The notes under the pieces are model-generated. The model saw only the letters and a list, made by a program, of their open reading frames with translations. It was not told the origin of the DNA and did not search any database. From Alphaproteobacteria bacterium (lineage in GTDB: Bacteria; Pseudomonadota; Alphaproteobacteria; UBA8366; Aestuariispiraceae), in the NCBI GenBank assembly GCA_033344895.1, contig JAWPMN010000001.1, positions 3,604,001-3,668,000 of the forward strand: a stretch of 64,000 nucleotides of DNA. The letters run 5' to 3'. Shown piece by piece: positions 17,975-27,112 of the stretch. Within the stretch, counting starts at the first letter, position 1, and each line of letters opens with the position of its first letter. The position numbers were made by a program, and so were the translations under genes.

Positions 17975-19462
17975 ATGTATGACCGTCCTCACAATGCGAC
18001 GGCCGGCACTGCTGTCGCGGGTCGTCTCGACCGCGGAACTGCCGGGCGGGTGAAGTTCGCACAGGACCCGATTTCCCGAGTACAGATCGTCCGCAGCCTT
18101 GCGCTGACGGATTTTGGATTTGTCCTGACGCTGGCGCCTCTGGCATTCGGGATGACGAGCTGGAACGGGTCACTTGACGGATTTTCGATCCAACTGCCAC
18201 TGGTGGTTCTTGCTGCCGTTTTGACCGTCTTTCTGAACGGTCACACAGGTTCATACGATCCTCAGAAGGTCATGCGGGCCGGCACGACAGTGCCGCGTGT
18301 GGCGCTGGTTTGGGGGGCGGTCGCCCTATCCGTATTTGCTGTCGGTGTCGCTAGCGGATCGGTTGGATTCGCATGGACACCCTGGCTTGCGCTCTGGGCG
18401 GCCTCCGTTCTGGCAACCCTGTCCGGTACGCGTCTGATTTTCTCGGCGCTGGCGACCCGCTGGGCTCTGGAGGGTCGTCTTGGTGAAAGGGTCGCGATTA
18501 TCGGCGATCCGCTTCATGTCCGACGTCTGTATGCGCGCCTGGCCCGATCCGAAGAAGGGGCGGCCCAGATAGTCGGGCTTTATGGAGATCGTACCTCCGG
18601 CAGTACGACACTGGGGGCGGTGAGGGGCGATTGCGACGACCTTCTGGCCGACCTTCGTGCGCAGCCCGTGAACGCGGTCATCATTGCGGTTCCGGAAGAT
18701 GAGCCGGATCGAGTTGCGGCGCTTCGGGCGCGCCTCAAGGAGGCGCCGGTCGATGTCCGTCTGTGTCCCGGCGGTCACGCAATGCTGGATACCGGGTATG
18801 AGGTGGCTGAAACCGGCGGTGTGCCGCTTATGGAGGTCGGCCGGCGGCCGCTTGCCGGTTGGCGGCGTATCGTGAAGGACTTTGAAGACCGGGCCATTGG
18901 TGCACTGATCACGTTGTGCATTTCACCGGTCCTTCTGGCGATCGCGATCGCCATCAAGTTGGACAGCCCGGGGCCGGTTTTCTTCAAACAGCGGCGGACG
19001 GGATACAACAATCAACTGATCGATGTCCTGAAGTTTCGGACCATGTTCGTCGACCGCACGGATGCCGACGGCAACCAGCTCACCCAGCGGGACGATCCAC
19101 GCGTCACCCGGGTCGGCGCGTTCCTGCGTCGATGGAGCCTGGACGAGTTGCCGCAGTTTCTGAACGTGCTTCGTGGCGACATGTCCATCGTCGGCCCGCG
19201 CCCTCACGCACTTTCGGCCAAGGCGGCGGGCAAGCTCTATCGTGATGCGGTGCCGGGCTATGATGCCCGTCACCGGGTGAAGCCGGGCATTACCGGTCTG
19301 GCGCAGGTCAACGGCTGGCGCGGGCCAACGGAAACGGAGCGGCAGATCCGGAAGCGGGTTGAGCATGATATCCGCTACATCGAAAGCTGGTCGCTGTGGC
19401 TCGATCTCAAGATCATCTTCGTGACAGCCTTTACGGGGTTCAAATCAGAGAATGCTTTCTGA
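17975..19462 (+). CDS. Undecaprenyl-phosphate hexose-1-phosphate transferase (WcaJ-like priming enzyme)
   Basis: 495 aa polyisoprenyl-phosphate hexose-1-phosphate transferase. Four predicted N-terminal helices (about residues 38-165) precede a CoA-binding-like Rossmann domain (VAIIGDPLHVRRLYARLARS). A fifth membrane segment (about 310-332) leads into the bacterial sugar transferase domain (SPGPVFFKQRRTGYN, LKFRTMFVDRTDADG, RRWSLDELPQFLNVLRGDMS, VKPGITGLAQVNGWRG). It loads the first sugar, probably glucose-1-phosphate, onto undecaprenyl phosphate. It has its own strong ribosome-binding site (GAGGAG) after a 39-base gap. The next gene overlaps by 11 bases. Confidence 0.95.
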   Translation: MYDRPHNATAGTAVAGRLDRGTAGRVKFAQDPISRVQIVRSLALTDFGFVLTLAPLAFGMTSWNGSLDGFSIQLPLVVLAAVLTVFLNGHTGSYDPQKVMRAGTTVPRVALVWGAVALSVFAVGVASGSVGFAWTPWLALWAASVLATLSGTRLIFSALATRWALEGRLGERVAIIGDPLHVRRLYARLARSEEGAAQIVGLYGDRTSGSTTLGAVRGDCDDLLADLRAQPVNAVIIAVPEDEPDRVAALRARLKEAPVDVRLCPGGHAMLDTGYEVAETGGVPLMEVGRRPLAGWRRIVKDFEDRAIGALITLCISPVLLAIAIAIKLDSPGPVFFKQRRTGYNNQLIDVLKFRTMFVDRTDADGNQLTQRDDPRVTRVGAFLRRWSLDELPQFLNVLRGDMSIVGPRPHALSAKAAGKLYRDAVPGYDARHRVKPGITGLAQVNGWRGPTETERQIRKRVEHDIRYIESWSLWLDLKIIFVTAFTGFKSENAF

Positions 19463-20714
19463 AAACGAAGTCGTGACGGACACCGGCACGATGACCCATG
19501 TGACGCAGTCCAATCTGAAACGCGTGCTCTGGATTACTTGGGTGACGCCCTTTCCGGAACGGGACGGGCAGAGGATGTATTCCGGGCGACTGATCGATGC
19601 TGTTGCCCGGGCTGGAGCCTCTGTCCATGTCCTGTGTCTGTCCGACGAGGGTGCGGAAGGCTGGGGATCTGCGCCGCCCGGCAACATCACCTGGCATACG
19701 GTGGATCGCGGCAGAAGAGCCCGCTGGCGCAGTGTTTTCTCCAGTTTGCCAAGCATGGCCTATCGCGCCGGCGGGCGTGAAATGGACAAGGCCCTGACCA
19801 TCATGCTGGCCGGTCGCAACTGGGATGCCATCGTGCTGGACGGAATTTCAGCCGGATGGGCTCTGCCGATTGTCCTTAAAATGGTCCGGGGAAGACAGGT
19901 TTCCGGTCGTGCGCCGAAGATCATCTACGTCTCGCACAATCATGAGGCTTCGACCCGACGGGCCGTAGCCAGGTCTTATTCCGGCAATCCCGCAATCTGG
20001 ATTGCGCTGAGTCGCGATGCCGAAAAAACCCGTCAACTCGAGAGGCGGGTGGTTGAGGCGTCCGACATTGTGACCGCCATTACGAAGGATGACGCTGAAC
20101 GGTACCAGCAGGACCATCCGAAACGGAACATTCTGGTGCTGACACCGGGATATGGCGGCCATCGTGTCGACCGTCGGAATATCACCCGGTCGACGCCGCG
20201 CAATGCCGTCATTGTCGGTAGTTTCGAATGGGTCGCGAAGAAGATGAACCTGAAGGCCTTTCTGGACGCCGCTGATCGGAAGTTCGCGGATGCCGGTATC
20301 CAGTTGACGCTCGTCGGGCGCGGCGACCGCGATTTCCTGTCCGAACTGGGACGGAACAGTCGCTGCGTGAACGTGATCGGTGAGGTTGACGATGTCACCC
20401 CGTATCTGGAGGGTGCACGTGTTGCTGTCGTACCGGAAAGAACCGGCGGCGGATTCAAGCTGAAGCTCTTGGACTATGTCTTCCACCGGGTGCCGATCTT
20501 CGCGATGGCCGGCAGCCTCAGCGGATCCCCCTTGATGTCAGGGCGGTCTGCAATGGAGTTCGGAAGTTTCGAGGAACTGACCGATGGCGTGGTCAGCGCC
20601 ATGGGCGATACCGACCGTCTCAATACCTATCAGAACCGCGCCTTCGAGGCGTGCCAAAGCGAATTCGACTGGGAGGATCGCGGCGCCGCGCTGGTTCGGG
20701 CAATTGCCGCCTGA
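19452..20714 (+). CDS. Glycosyltransferase, GT4-like
   Basis: 420 aa. The N terminus has VLWITWVTPFPERDGQRMYS followed by SGRLIDAVARAGASVHVLCL. The middle has YVSHNHEASTRRAVA, and the donor half has AVIVGSFEWVAKKMNLKAFL, LVGRGDRDFL and VAVVPERTGGGFKLKLLDYV, the pattern of PslF/GumH-like GT4 enzymes that carry GGG-KLK in the donor site. It acts on the cytoplasmic face to extend the repeat unit. It starts inside the last codons of the priming transferase gene and its stop overlaps the following ATG (TGATG), so translation is coupled. Donor sugar unknown. Confidence 0.88.
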   Translation: MLSENEVVTDTGTMTHVTQSNLKRVLWITWVTPFPERDGQRMYSGRLIDAVARAGASVHVLCLSDEGAEGWGSAPPGNITWHTVDRGRRARWRSVFSSLPSMAYRAGGREMDKALTIMLAGRNWDAIVLDGISAGWALPIVLKMVRGRQVSGRAPKIIYVSHNHEASTRRAVARSYSGNPAIWIALSRDAEKTRQLERRVVEASDIVTAITKDDAERYQQDHPKRNILVLTPGYGGHRVDRRNITRSTPRNAVIVGSFEWVAKKMNLKAFLDAADRKFADAGIQLTLVGRGDRDFLSELGRNSRCVNVIGEVDDVTPYLEGARVAVVPERTGGGFKLKLLDYVFHRVPIFAMAGSLSGSPLMSGRSAMEFGSFEELTDGVVSAMGDTDRLNTYQNRAFEACQSEFDWEDRGAALVRAIAA

Positions 20715-22117
20715 TGTCGTACGTCACGCTCCCTGAAACGCGTTCGACCGCATCTGTGGACATGGCGGACATCGCGCTATGCCTGCTGTTTCTGATCGGG
20801 ATCTATCTCGGGATTGCTCTGCCGCTTCCCGGCGGAATCCCCCTGCCGGCGGTGCTGGCAGGATTGGCCGGTCTGCTGCTGTTGGCGCGCCATGTCGCAG
20901 CCGTTCGATCGAACCATGCCTTGACCGCAGGATGCGCCTTGGCGGCCGCGTTTTTCTCAGTCCTGTTTTCCGCGGAAGTCACCCTGATCGGCGAAAAGTT
21001 CAAGGGCTTCGTGCAGTTAACCTATTCGCTGATGGTGGCATTCGGATTCTTCCTGGCGGCGCGGCGCTACACGCGACGTAGCTTCGCGGCGGTGTTCCTT
21101 GTCCTCACAATGACGATCCTGACAGGCAGTGCCCTGGAAACCTTCGTTCCAGCTATGAAGGCCGTCAGTGACGCATTCCGAGGGTTTGTGTTCGATGCCG
21201 GTGTCTATTCCGCGGACCAGCGCGATCTGGCGCTCTATGGTCGCGTTCGGCCGAAATTCTTCACCTCCGAACCGTCCTTCATTGCCTTTGGTTACACGCT
21301 ATTTGCGTTCTGCTGGTACGTTCTGTCCCGGCAAGCCGGCAAGATCGTCTGCTACGTCGCTCTGCTGGCGATGGGATATTTCCTGATCCGGGGGCCGACG
21401 ATCCTTCTGGGCCTTGCGCTGATCCCGATCTACGAAATCTTTCTGGCCTCCCGTCGGCGCATGAATGCGGGGCACGCGCGCCTTGACCTCAGCCGCGCAG
21501 CCGTCGCAGCCGTTGCGACCTGCCTGTTGGTGGGGTTTGGCGTCCTGATCGGCTGGGAAGTCCTGGAACCGCGTATTGAGGGCATTATTTCCGGACGCGA
21601 TCCCAGTTTCTTTGCCCGAATTCTGGCACCGTCGCTGATCGCACGGGATGTCCTGATCCAGTTTCCGATCGCCGGTGTTGGTCTGACCGGTTGGGAAGTG
21701 CTGGAGGAACGGATTGTCCAACTCTACGCAACCACGGACCATTTGGCCTATGACGTGCAATTCGACGGCGCGTCGCAGTCCCTGACCAATTACTTCTGGT
21801 CCCTGTGGATCTTCATGGGACTGTTCGGCGGGCTGGCCTTTGTCATTGCCATGAGTTGCCTGCTGCGACATCTGGGCGTTCCAAGTCTGGCCTTCTGCTG
21901 GGGCGTCTGGATCGTATTCGGTCAAGCAGCCGGCGGGTTCGTCACGCCGCGCACCTGGGCGGTACTCGTGCTCGCCGCCTTGATATCCGTTCTGCATGAG
22001 AAGCGTCGCCGTCTTCCGGGTCAGGTGCCGCGCCGGCTTGTCCTGCCCGCAGAGCCCCATTTCGCGCTCCCGTCGCCGGGGCATCGGCCCTCGCACCCGG
22101 GAGGGATGTCGCGATGA
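20714..22117 (+). CDS. Wzy-like polysaccharide polymerase / O-antigen ligase-type membrane protein
   Basis: 467 aa, very hydrophobic with about ten predicted helices (for example ADIALCLLFLIGIYLGIALP and LTNYFWSLWIFMGLFGGLAF). A large loop in the second half (about residues 290-360, DPSFFARILAPSLIARDVLI to YDVQFDGASQSLTNY) resembles the periplasmic loop of Wzy/WaaL proteins. Position among the glycosyltransferases and absence of another candidate make it the probable polymerase joining repeat units at the periplasmic face. Primary-sequence conservation in Wzy is low, so this rests on topology and context. ATG at 20714 overlaps the previous stop. Confidence 0.8.
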   Translation: MSYVTLPETRSTASVDMADIALCLLFLIGIYLGIALPLPGGIPLPAVLAGLAGLLLLARHVAAVRSNHALTAGCALAAAFFSVLFSAEVTLIGEKFKGFVQLTYSLMVAFGFFLAARRYTRRSFAAVFLVLTMTILTGSALETFVPAMKAVSDAFRGFVFDAGVYSADQRDLALYGRVRPKFFTSEPSFIAFGYTLFAFCWYVLSRQAGKIVCYVALLAMGYFLIRGPTILLGLALIPIYEIFLASRRRMNAGHARLDLSRAAVAAVATCLLVGFGVLIGWEVLEPRIEGIISGRDPSFFARILAPSLIARDVLIQFPIAGVGLTGWEVLEERIVQLYATTDHLAYDVQFDGASQSLTNYFWSLWIFMGLFGGLAFVIAMSCLLRHLGVPSLAFCWGVWIVFGQAAGGFVTPRTWAVLVLAALISVLHEKRRRLPGQVPRRLVLPAEPHFALPSPGHRPSHPGGMSR

Positions 22118-23382
22118 GGGTTCTTCATCTCGGCACGTCCGATACGCGCGGCGGGGCGGCGCGCGGCGCCTACTTCCTGCATCAGAAACTTCAGGAGATC
22201 GGTGTCGACTCTCTCATGCTGGTGGGCCGGCAGTATTCCGACAGCGAAAGGGTCGTTCAGTTGGATGGGGCGCTGGCCCCCGTGACAGAACGGATCCGCG
22301 GCCGATTGGATCAATTGCCGCTGCGGCGCTACCGAAAGACCAGCGAATCCTTTTGGACGACGGGGTGGCAGCCGCGCCGCCTGAAAAGCGTCATCGCCAG
22401 GCTTCAGCCGGATATCGTCCACCTCCAATGGACCGGGGGCGGGTTTCTTCCAATTGAGGCGATCCAGGACATCGAGGTCCCGGTCGTCTGGACAATGCGG
22501 GACATGTGGCCCTTTACCGGGGGCTGCCATTACACGTCCGGCTGCACGCGGTATTCCGCCGGATGTGGCCAATGTCCGCAGTTGAGGTCCGAGGATCCGG
22601 ACGACATCAGTCGCTCGCTTGCCCGCCGCAAGACCAGTGCGCTGCAGCAATCAAATCTATGGCTCGTACCGATCAGTGGATGGCTGGCGGATTGCGCCCG
22701 GAAAAGCCGTGTTCTGAGCGATGGCCTTTTCCCTGAGGAGCGGATCAAGGTCATTCCGAACGGCATCGATACGACCCGGTTCAGGCCGATCGACAAAAGA
22801 GTGGCCCGCCAGGAAATGGACTTGCCTGAGAATGGCCGCTTCATCTTGTTCAGCGCCCTGAATGCCTTGAGCGACGAACGAAAGGGGTTCGGCCATCTGA
22901 TAACCGCATTACGCCAGCTACGCAGCGCGACCGACCCTGAGCCGCCTGAATTGCTGATCGCCGGTGATGTCCAGCCCGAAAAACTGCCGCGGCTGGACGT
23001 GCCGGTTCGGTTCCTGGGTACAATTCAGGACAATGACCGGCTGCGAACGGCCTACGCGGCGGCAGATTTGGTGGTCGCCCCATCTTTGCAGGAGGCGTTC
23101 GGCAAGGTTCATGTCGAGGCCATGGCCTGCGGCACACCCGTGGTGGCATATGACAGCGGCGGTCCAGGGGAAATCATCACGCATCGGGAAACCGGTTATC
23201 TCGCCACGGCATTCGACGAGAGCGATCTGGCGGCCGGAATGGACTGGTGCCTGGATCCTGAACGAGATCGAGGCGCCCTGTCGTCGGCAGCGCGCCACAG
23301 AGCGGTGGTGCATTACGACATTGCCGTCATCGCCGCGCGCTATCGGGCGCTATACGAAAACATTCTCAGGAGGTCCAAATGA
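22114..23382 (+). CDS. Glycosyltransferase, GT4 family, WcaC-like
   Basis: 422 aa. The opening MRVLHLGTSDTRGGAARGAY and the cysteine-rich stretch MRDMWPFTGGCHYTSGCTRY with CGQCPQL are characteristic of WcaC/GT4 enzymes in colanic-acid-like loci. The donor half has VIPNGIDTTRFRPIDKR, LLIAGD and the E-x7-E signature EAFGKVHVEAMACGTPVVAY. It transfers a hexosyl residue to the growing lipid-linked unit; the sugar is not determinable. ATGA overlap with the polymerase stop and, at the other end, with the beta-helix gene. Confidence 0.93.
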   Translation: MRVLHLGTSDTRGGAARGAYFLHQKLQEIGVDSLMLVGRQYSDSERVVQLDGALAPVTERIRGRLDQLPLRRYRKTSESFWTTGWQPRRLKSVIARLQPDIVHLQWTGGGFLPIEAIQDIEVPVVWTMRDMWPFTGGCHYTSGCTRYSAGCGQCPQLRSEDPDDISRSLARRKTSALQQSNLWLVPISGWLADCARKSRVLSDGLFPEERIKVIPNGIDTTRFRPIDKRVARQEMDLPENGRFILFSALNALSDERKGFGHLITALRQLRSATDPEPPELLIAGDVQPEKLPRLDVPVRFLGTIQDNDRLRTAYAAADLVVAPSLQEAFGKVHVEAMACGTPVVAYDSGGPGEIITHRETGYLATAFDESDLAAGMDWCLDPERDRGALSSAARHRAVVHYDIAVIAARYRALYENILRRSK

Positions 23383-24623
23383 CGCCTATCGCCCGACGAT
23401 CCCTGCTGTCCGGCGCGGCGGCAGGGGCAACAGCATTCGCGGTGGCCCATCAATCGATGGCTGCTGGTCCGGCTCGGGCCCACGACAGCACGGAATTCGG
23501 CCTCGTTGGCGACGGGGTCGCGGACGATACGCTGGCGCTCCAGAAGCTTCTGGATGCAGCGTTCGACGGACAGGATGCAGGGCTGATCCGTATTCCGGCT
23601 GGGCGCTACCGCGTGACCGCGCCGCTCCATGTCGAAACGGCCGACCGGCCGGATGGCAATATTACCCATCCGGCTGGGATTGTCGGCGAAGGGGCGGTTC
23701 TGGTTTCCGAAGTGGAACGCGACGCGCCGATCATGTCCCTGGATGTTAAGGCAACGTTGCGGTTCATCCGGATCGAAGGGGTCTCGTTCGAAGGAAATGG
23801 CAAAGAAGGGGCCGGACTGCGTGTCTCTTGTCAGAAACGTGGCGCCTACTTCTACAATTTCAGTTTGCGAGACTGTGTAATCGAGGGGTGTGGCGGTTCA
23901 GGCCTGGAATTGGTTGGCAACATTTTCGAGGGCCAGATCTCGAACTGCTACTTTCGCGACAACGGGCGGCACGGTGCCTATTTCGCGCATGGTGCCGAAG
24001 ACACGGTTTTTTCAGCGGTACATTGCTTCGGCTGTGTCTTCGGTGGAAATGCAAGTGTCGGGCTCCTGCTGAAGCAGGGGGCGACCGATGTAAGCTGCTA
24101 CGGCTGCTACTTCCTGCTCAATGGGATCCATGGATTGTCAGCCGATCACGGCATTACGCTTCTTTCGCATTGCGGCTTCGAAAACAACCATCAGAACGCT
24201 GCTTCTTTTGATGAGGGGGATTACGGAATTCGGTTGTTCGTTGCAGGAACGCTGGTGGGCTGCACCGCATACTCGATCTACAGGCAGAAGGGCCTGCTTC
24301 GCGGATACATTACCAACGAATTGACCATGGTCGGCTGCCAGGGGGCCGGTTCCGGCGACGCCGATGACGCTGGGCTCGCGGATATCGACGGGGACGGGCG
24401 GGGCGCCGCAACGCTGATCGGCTGTCACGGCAGGGTCAGGCAAGGCAGGGGCATTGCCCGGAACAAGATTGGCCGAAGCGGTGTTTCCGTCGGGGGGGGC
24501 TGGGACAGTTCGAACCAACTGTCACTGGGCGACTATCATCTTTGGGTCGATGCCGATGGTCAGCTCCGAATTGTCCGGGGACGCCCTGAAAGCGACAAGG
24601 ATGGAAGCGTGGTCGGGGCGTAA
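23379..24623 (+). CDS. Tat-exported right-handed beta-helix protein (pectate lyase 3-like)
   Basis: 414 aa. The N terminus is a twin-arginine-type signal (IARRSLLSGAAAGATAFAV, cleavage near AAG). The mature start EFGLVGDGVADDTLALQKLL is the hallmark of the pectate-lyase-3/glycosyl hydrolase 28-like beta-helix domain. Repeats of about 22 residues follow (for example NCYFRDNGRHGAYFAHG, GCVFGGNASVGLLL, GCYFLLNGIHGLSADHG) through about residue 330. Position as last gene of the glycosyltransferase run suggests a periplasmic lyase, hydrolase or epimerase that trims or modifies the polymer; catalytic residues were not identified. AGGAGG precedes the ATG. Only 6 bases separate it from a convergent gene. 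Confidence 0.85.
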   Translation: MTPIARRSLLSGAAAGATAFAVAHQSMAAGPARAHDSTEFGLVGDGVADDTLALQKLLDAAFDGQDAGLIRIPAGRYRVTAPLHVETADRPDGNITHPAGIVGEGAVLVSEVERDAPIMSLDVKATLRFIRIEGVSFEGNGKEGAGLRVSCQKRGAYFYNFSLRDCVIEGCGGSGLELVGNIFEGQISNCYFRDNGRHGAYFAHGAEDTVFSAVHCFGCVFGGNASVGLLLKQGATDVSCYGCYFLLNGIHGLSADHGITLLSHCGFENNHQNAASFDEGDYGIRLFVAGTLVGCTAYSIYRQKGLLRGYITNELTMVGCQGAGSGDADDAGLADIDGDGRGAATLIGCHGRVRQGRGIARNKIGRSGVSVGGGWDSSNQLSLGDYHLWVDADGQLRIVRGRPESDKDGSVVGA

Positions 24624-24629
24624 CGCGGG

Positions 24630-25880
24630 TCAGGCAGGTTCCGTGATCGCCAGTCGCCTCAGCTTGCGCTCGAGCTCCAGATTCAGCGACGCAATGTCGA
24701 AATCGGCTTCAACCTTGAGCCGTGCCGCCTGACTGAGTTTTCTCCATCGCCCGCTTGTGTCACGGGCGAGTTCGACAAGGGAGCCGGTGAGGGCGTTGCG
24801 GTCGCGTTCCTGTACCAGCAGGCCGGTCCGGCCGTGCTCGACAAGTTCCGGGATCCCGCTGTGCCAGGTGGATACGACGATCATACCGCAGGCCATGGCC
24901 TCCATGATTGTCACGGGGATTCCTTCCTGGTCGCCGCTCTCCGTCGTGACACTGGGGGCGAGCAGGATATCCGCCTTCCGCATGGCGCCGGCAATGAAGT
25001 TCTGATCGCGCCAGCCGAGAAAATCGACGCGGTCCGCGAGGCCAAGTGCATCCCGGGTCCGTTCCAGCGCCTCGCGCAGCGGGCCGTCTCCGATAATGGT
25101 CAGTTTTGCCGCGTGTCCTGATTGAACCAGCCCGGAAAACGCGTGCAGGGCATCGTCGACACCTTTCTTCTCCACCAAACGGCCGGCGATCAGCAGTTTC
25201 AAAGGGCGTTCCGGATCGCGATCGCGCGGACGAAAGGTGTAACGCGCGGTGTCGACGCCCATATGGTGGATCTCCATCCGTTTCTCCGGGCAGCCGAGCC
25301 TGGCCAGTTTGCGCCGCCAATGCTCCGATATCGGCAGGAAGCATTCTCCGCGGCGGAACAGGTCACGATAGGCATTCGAATTTGAATCGGGATAGGCGCT
25401 GACATCCACCCCATGCATGACGGTTGCCAGCGGTCCGGCAATCATGCCCGCCTGCCGTAACGTGTCGGCGAATTCTCCGACCGGCCCGAAATGAGCCAGG
25501 ATGGCGTCGAACCGCTTCGGACGACCGATCATGGCCCCCCAGTAAAGAAGCCGCCCAGACGTCGCCTCCCGACCATAGCGCGCGGCATTCATGGCGGTAC
25601 CCAGATGGCGTGGACTGCGGCAGGCAAGCCGTAGAATGCGCCAAGGGGCCCTGGCGAGGCGCAGCGCCTTGTTGCGCGGCATGCGGGGGTGGTGTGACCG
25701 GGAGGTCAGGGCGTAGCGCTGAAAGTCCGGATGCACCATTCCATCGTCGCGTGGACCGTTCGAATAGACAGTGACGTCATGCCCCCGATCCAGAAGCCCG
25801 GTAACCTGATTGAGCACGAAAGTCTCGCTGAGGGCCGGGAACTCGGTCGTGAAGACGGCGATTTTTAGCCTTGGGATCAT
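24630..25880 (-). CDS. Glycosyltransferase, GT4 family, WcaL-like
   Basis: 416 aa. It opens with LKIAVFTTEFPALSETFVLN, typical of WcaL/AmsK enzymes, and continues ILAHFGPVGEFADTLRQAG. The donor half has LLIAGRLVEKKGVDDALHAF, SVTTESGDQEGIPVTIMEAM (the GIP..MEAMA signature) and STWHSGIPELVEHGRTG. In colanic acid loci the homologue acts beside the pyruvyl transferase, as here. ATG at 25880 overlaps the pyruvyl transferase stop by 4 bases; longer in-frame starts lie inside that gene. Last gene of the minus-strand operon. Confidence 0.92.
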   Translation of the reverse strand: MIPRLKIAVFTTEFPALSETFVLNQVTGLLDRGHDVTVYSNGPRDDGMVHPDFQRYALTSRSHHPRMPRNKALRLARAPWRILRLACRSPRHLGTAMNAARYGREATSGRLLYWGAMIGRPKRFDAILAHFGPVGEFADTLRQAGMIAGPLATVMHGVDVSAYPDSNSNAYRDLFRRGECFLPISEHWRRKLARLGCPEKRMEIHHMGVDTARYTFRPRDRDPERPLKLLIAGRLVEKKGVDDALHAFSGLVQSGHAAKLTIIGDGPLREALERTRDALGLADRVDFLGWRDQNFIAGAMRKADILLAPSVTTESGDQEGIPVTIMEAMACGMIVVSTWHSGIPELVEHGRTGLLVQERDRNALTGSLVELARDTSGRWRKLSQAARLKVEADFDIASLNLELERKLRRLAITEPA

Positions 25881-27112
25881 CTGTTGCGCTCCATCGCGAT
25901 GGCGGTGGTCTGTCCGGCGGCATAGGCGCTTTCCCGCAGGTCCGGAAGGATCGCTCGGATTCGGTCCCGATAGGTCCCGCGGTTGTCCAGGATCGTCTTG
26001 CAGGTCCGGCACAACGCGGTCCCGGATATCGTCGCCAAATCCTGGACAATTTCTTCCATGCCCAGCCTCCTGAACAACTCGTTCGTTTTGAATTCATAGG
26101 CGATCGGCAGAACCGGGACGCCGGCGCAGAGGGCAAGGATCGCCCCGTGCATTCGGGTCGATACAAACATGTCGTATTGGGACAAATGATCCATCAGTTG
26201 CTGCGGCGTCCGGAAGGAGCGGTCGACCCGCGCGCGATCATGATAGCCGGGGCCTGCCTCGGCCAGGACCTGGTCCGCAACGGCAGAATCGTCGGTCCAG
26301 TAAGATCCTGCGCCCTGGCAGGTCGATACAAAGGTGACCTCAGCCCCTGAACCGTCGGTCAAGTGGCGCACCAGCTTGGCGACTGCCGAGATGTAGGCAC
26401 GCATCTCCGCGGCCGACTCCTCTCCACCGTGAGGCCAGTCGCGCACGGAAATGCCGATCCGCAACTTGTTGCGGGGGGACGGCACAGGTGTGGGTCGTCC
26501 GGCGAGTGCGAAGGCCGCGTCGGCGCAGATCGCGATCTTGTCGCTGCGCACTCCAAGATCGAGTAGATGCTCGACCGAGCGCGAGTCGCGCACAAGGATC
26601 GCACTGGCGCCGCTGAATATGATCCGCAGCAAGGTGCGGTCGTGCGGAAAGGGCCCCAAACTCTGCGTGAACAGGACATAGGGCCGGCGCAGAAGGCGCG
26701 CGACCAGCAGTTCGAGAAGTTTGGGACGGATGCGGTAGTGGGGAACCAGATAGGTTCCGCCGGCGGATACAATGAGGTCACTTTCGGCATAGGCATCCAG
26801 CACGGACCGGATCTGAGGGGGCAGTGCGCGTCGCATCAGGCCTGCCAGTGGGGTGCGCCAGAGCGCGGCTGCGGCGAGCAACCGAACAAGGCCCGGGCGC
26901 TTGGTTTCTGGCGGCAGAGACTCCAAGGCGTGGTAGAGCGTTGCCTCGACCCGATCCGGCCTGTAGGCGGCCGCACTGTCGCGGGCCTGTTGGTCACGGA
27001 CGCCAAGGCTGACATGTTCGCCGAAGGCATCGCGCAGGATGGCCTCAGTACCGACCATGATGGCCGCGTCGCCCGCATTCAGGAGTGCGGTGTTGGTAAC
27101 CGTGATCTTCAA
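25877..27112 (-). CDS. Polysaccharide pyruvyl transferase, WcaK/AmsJ-like
   Basis: 411 aa. MKITVTNTALLNAGDAAIMV at the N terminus, VSAGGTYLVPHYRIRPKLLE and LFTQSLGPFPHD match the polysaccharide pyruvyl transferase family, with STRMHGAILALCAGVPVLPI near the C terminus as the conserved donor-binding region. It transfers pyruvate from phosphoenolpyruvate as a ketal onto a sugar of the repeat, making the polymer acidic. PEP could be supplied by the PEP synthase at 38145. Its start overlaps the wzx stop and its stop overlaps the next glycosyltransferase, so the operon is translationally coupled. Confidence 0.93.
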   Translation of the reverse strand: MKITVTNTALLNAGDAAIMVGTEAILRDAFGEHVSLGVRDQQARDSAAAYRPDRVEATLYHALESLPPETKRPGLVRLLAAAALWRTPLAGLMRRALPPQIRSVLDAYAESDLIVSAGGTYLVPHYRIRPKLLELLVARLLRRPYVLFTQSLGPFPHDRTLLRIIFSGASAILVRDSRSVEHLLDLGVRSDKIAICADAAFALAGRPTPVPSPRNKLRIGISVRDWPHGGEESAAEMRAYISAVAKLVRHLTDGSGAEVTFVSTCQGAGSYWTDDSAVADQVLAEAGPGYHDRARVDRSFRTPQQLMDHLSQYDMFVSTRMHGAILALCAGVPVLPIAYEFKTNELFRRLGMEEIVQDLATISGTALCRTCKTILDNRGTYRDRIRAILPDLRESAYAAGQTTAIAMERNR

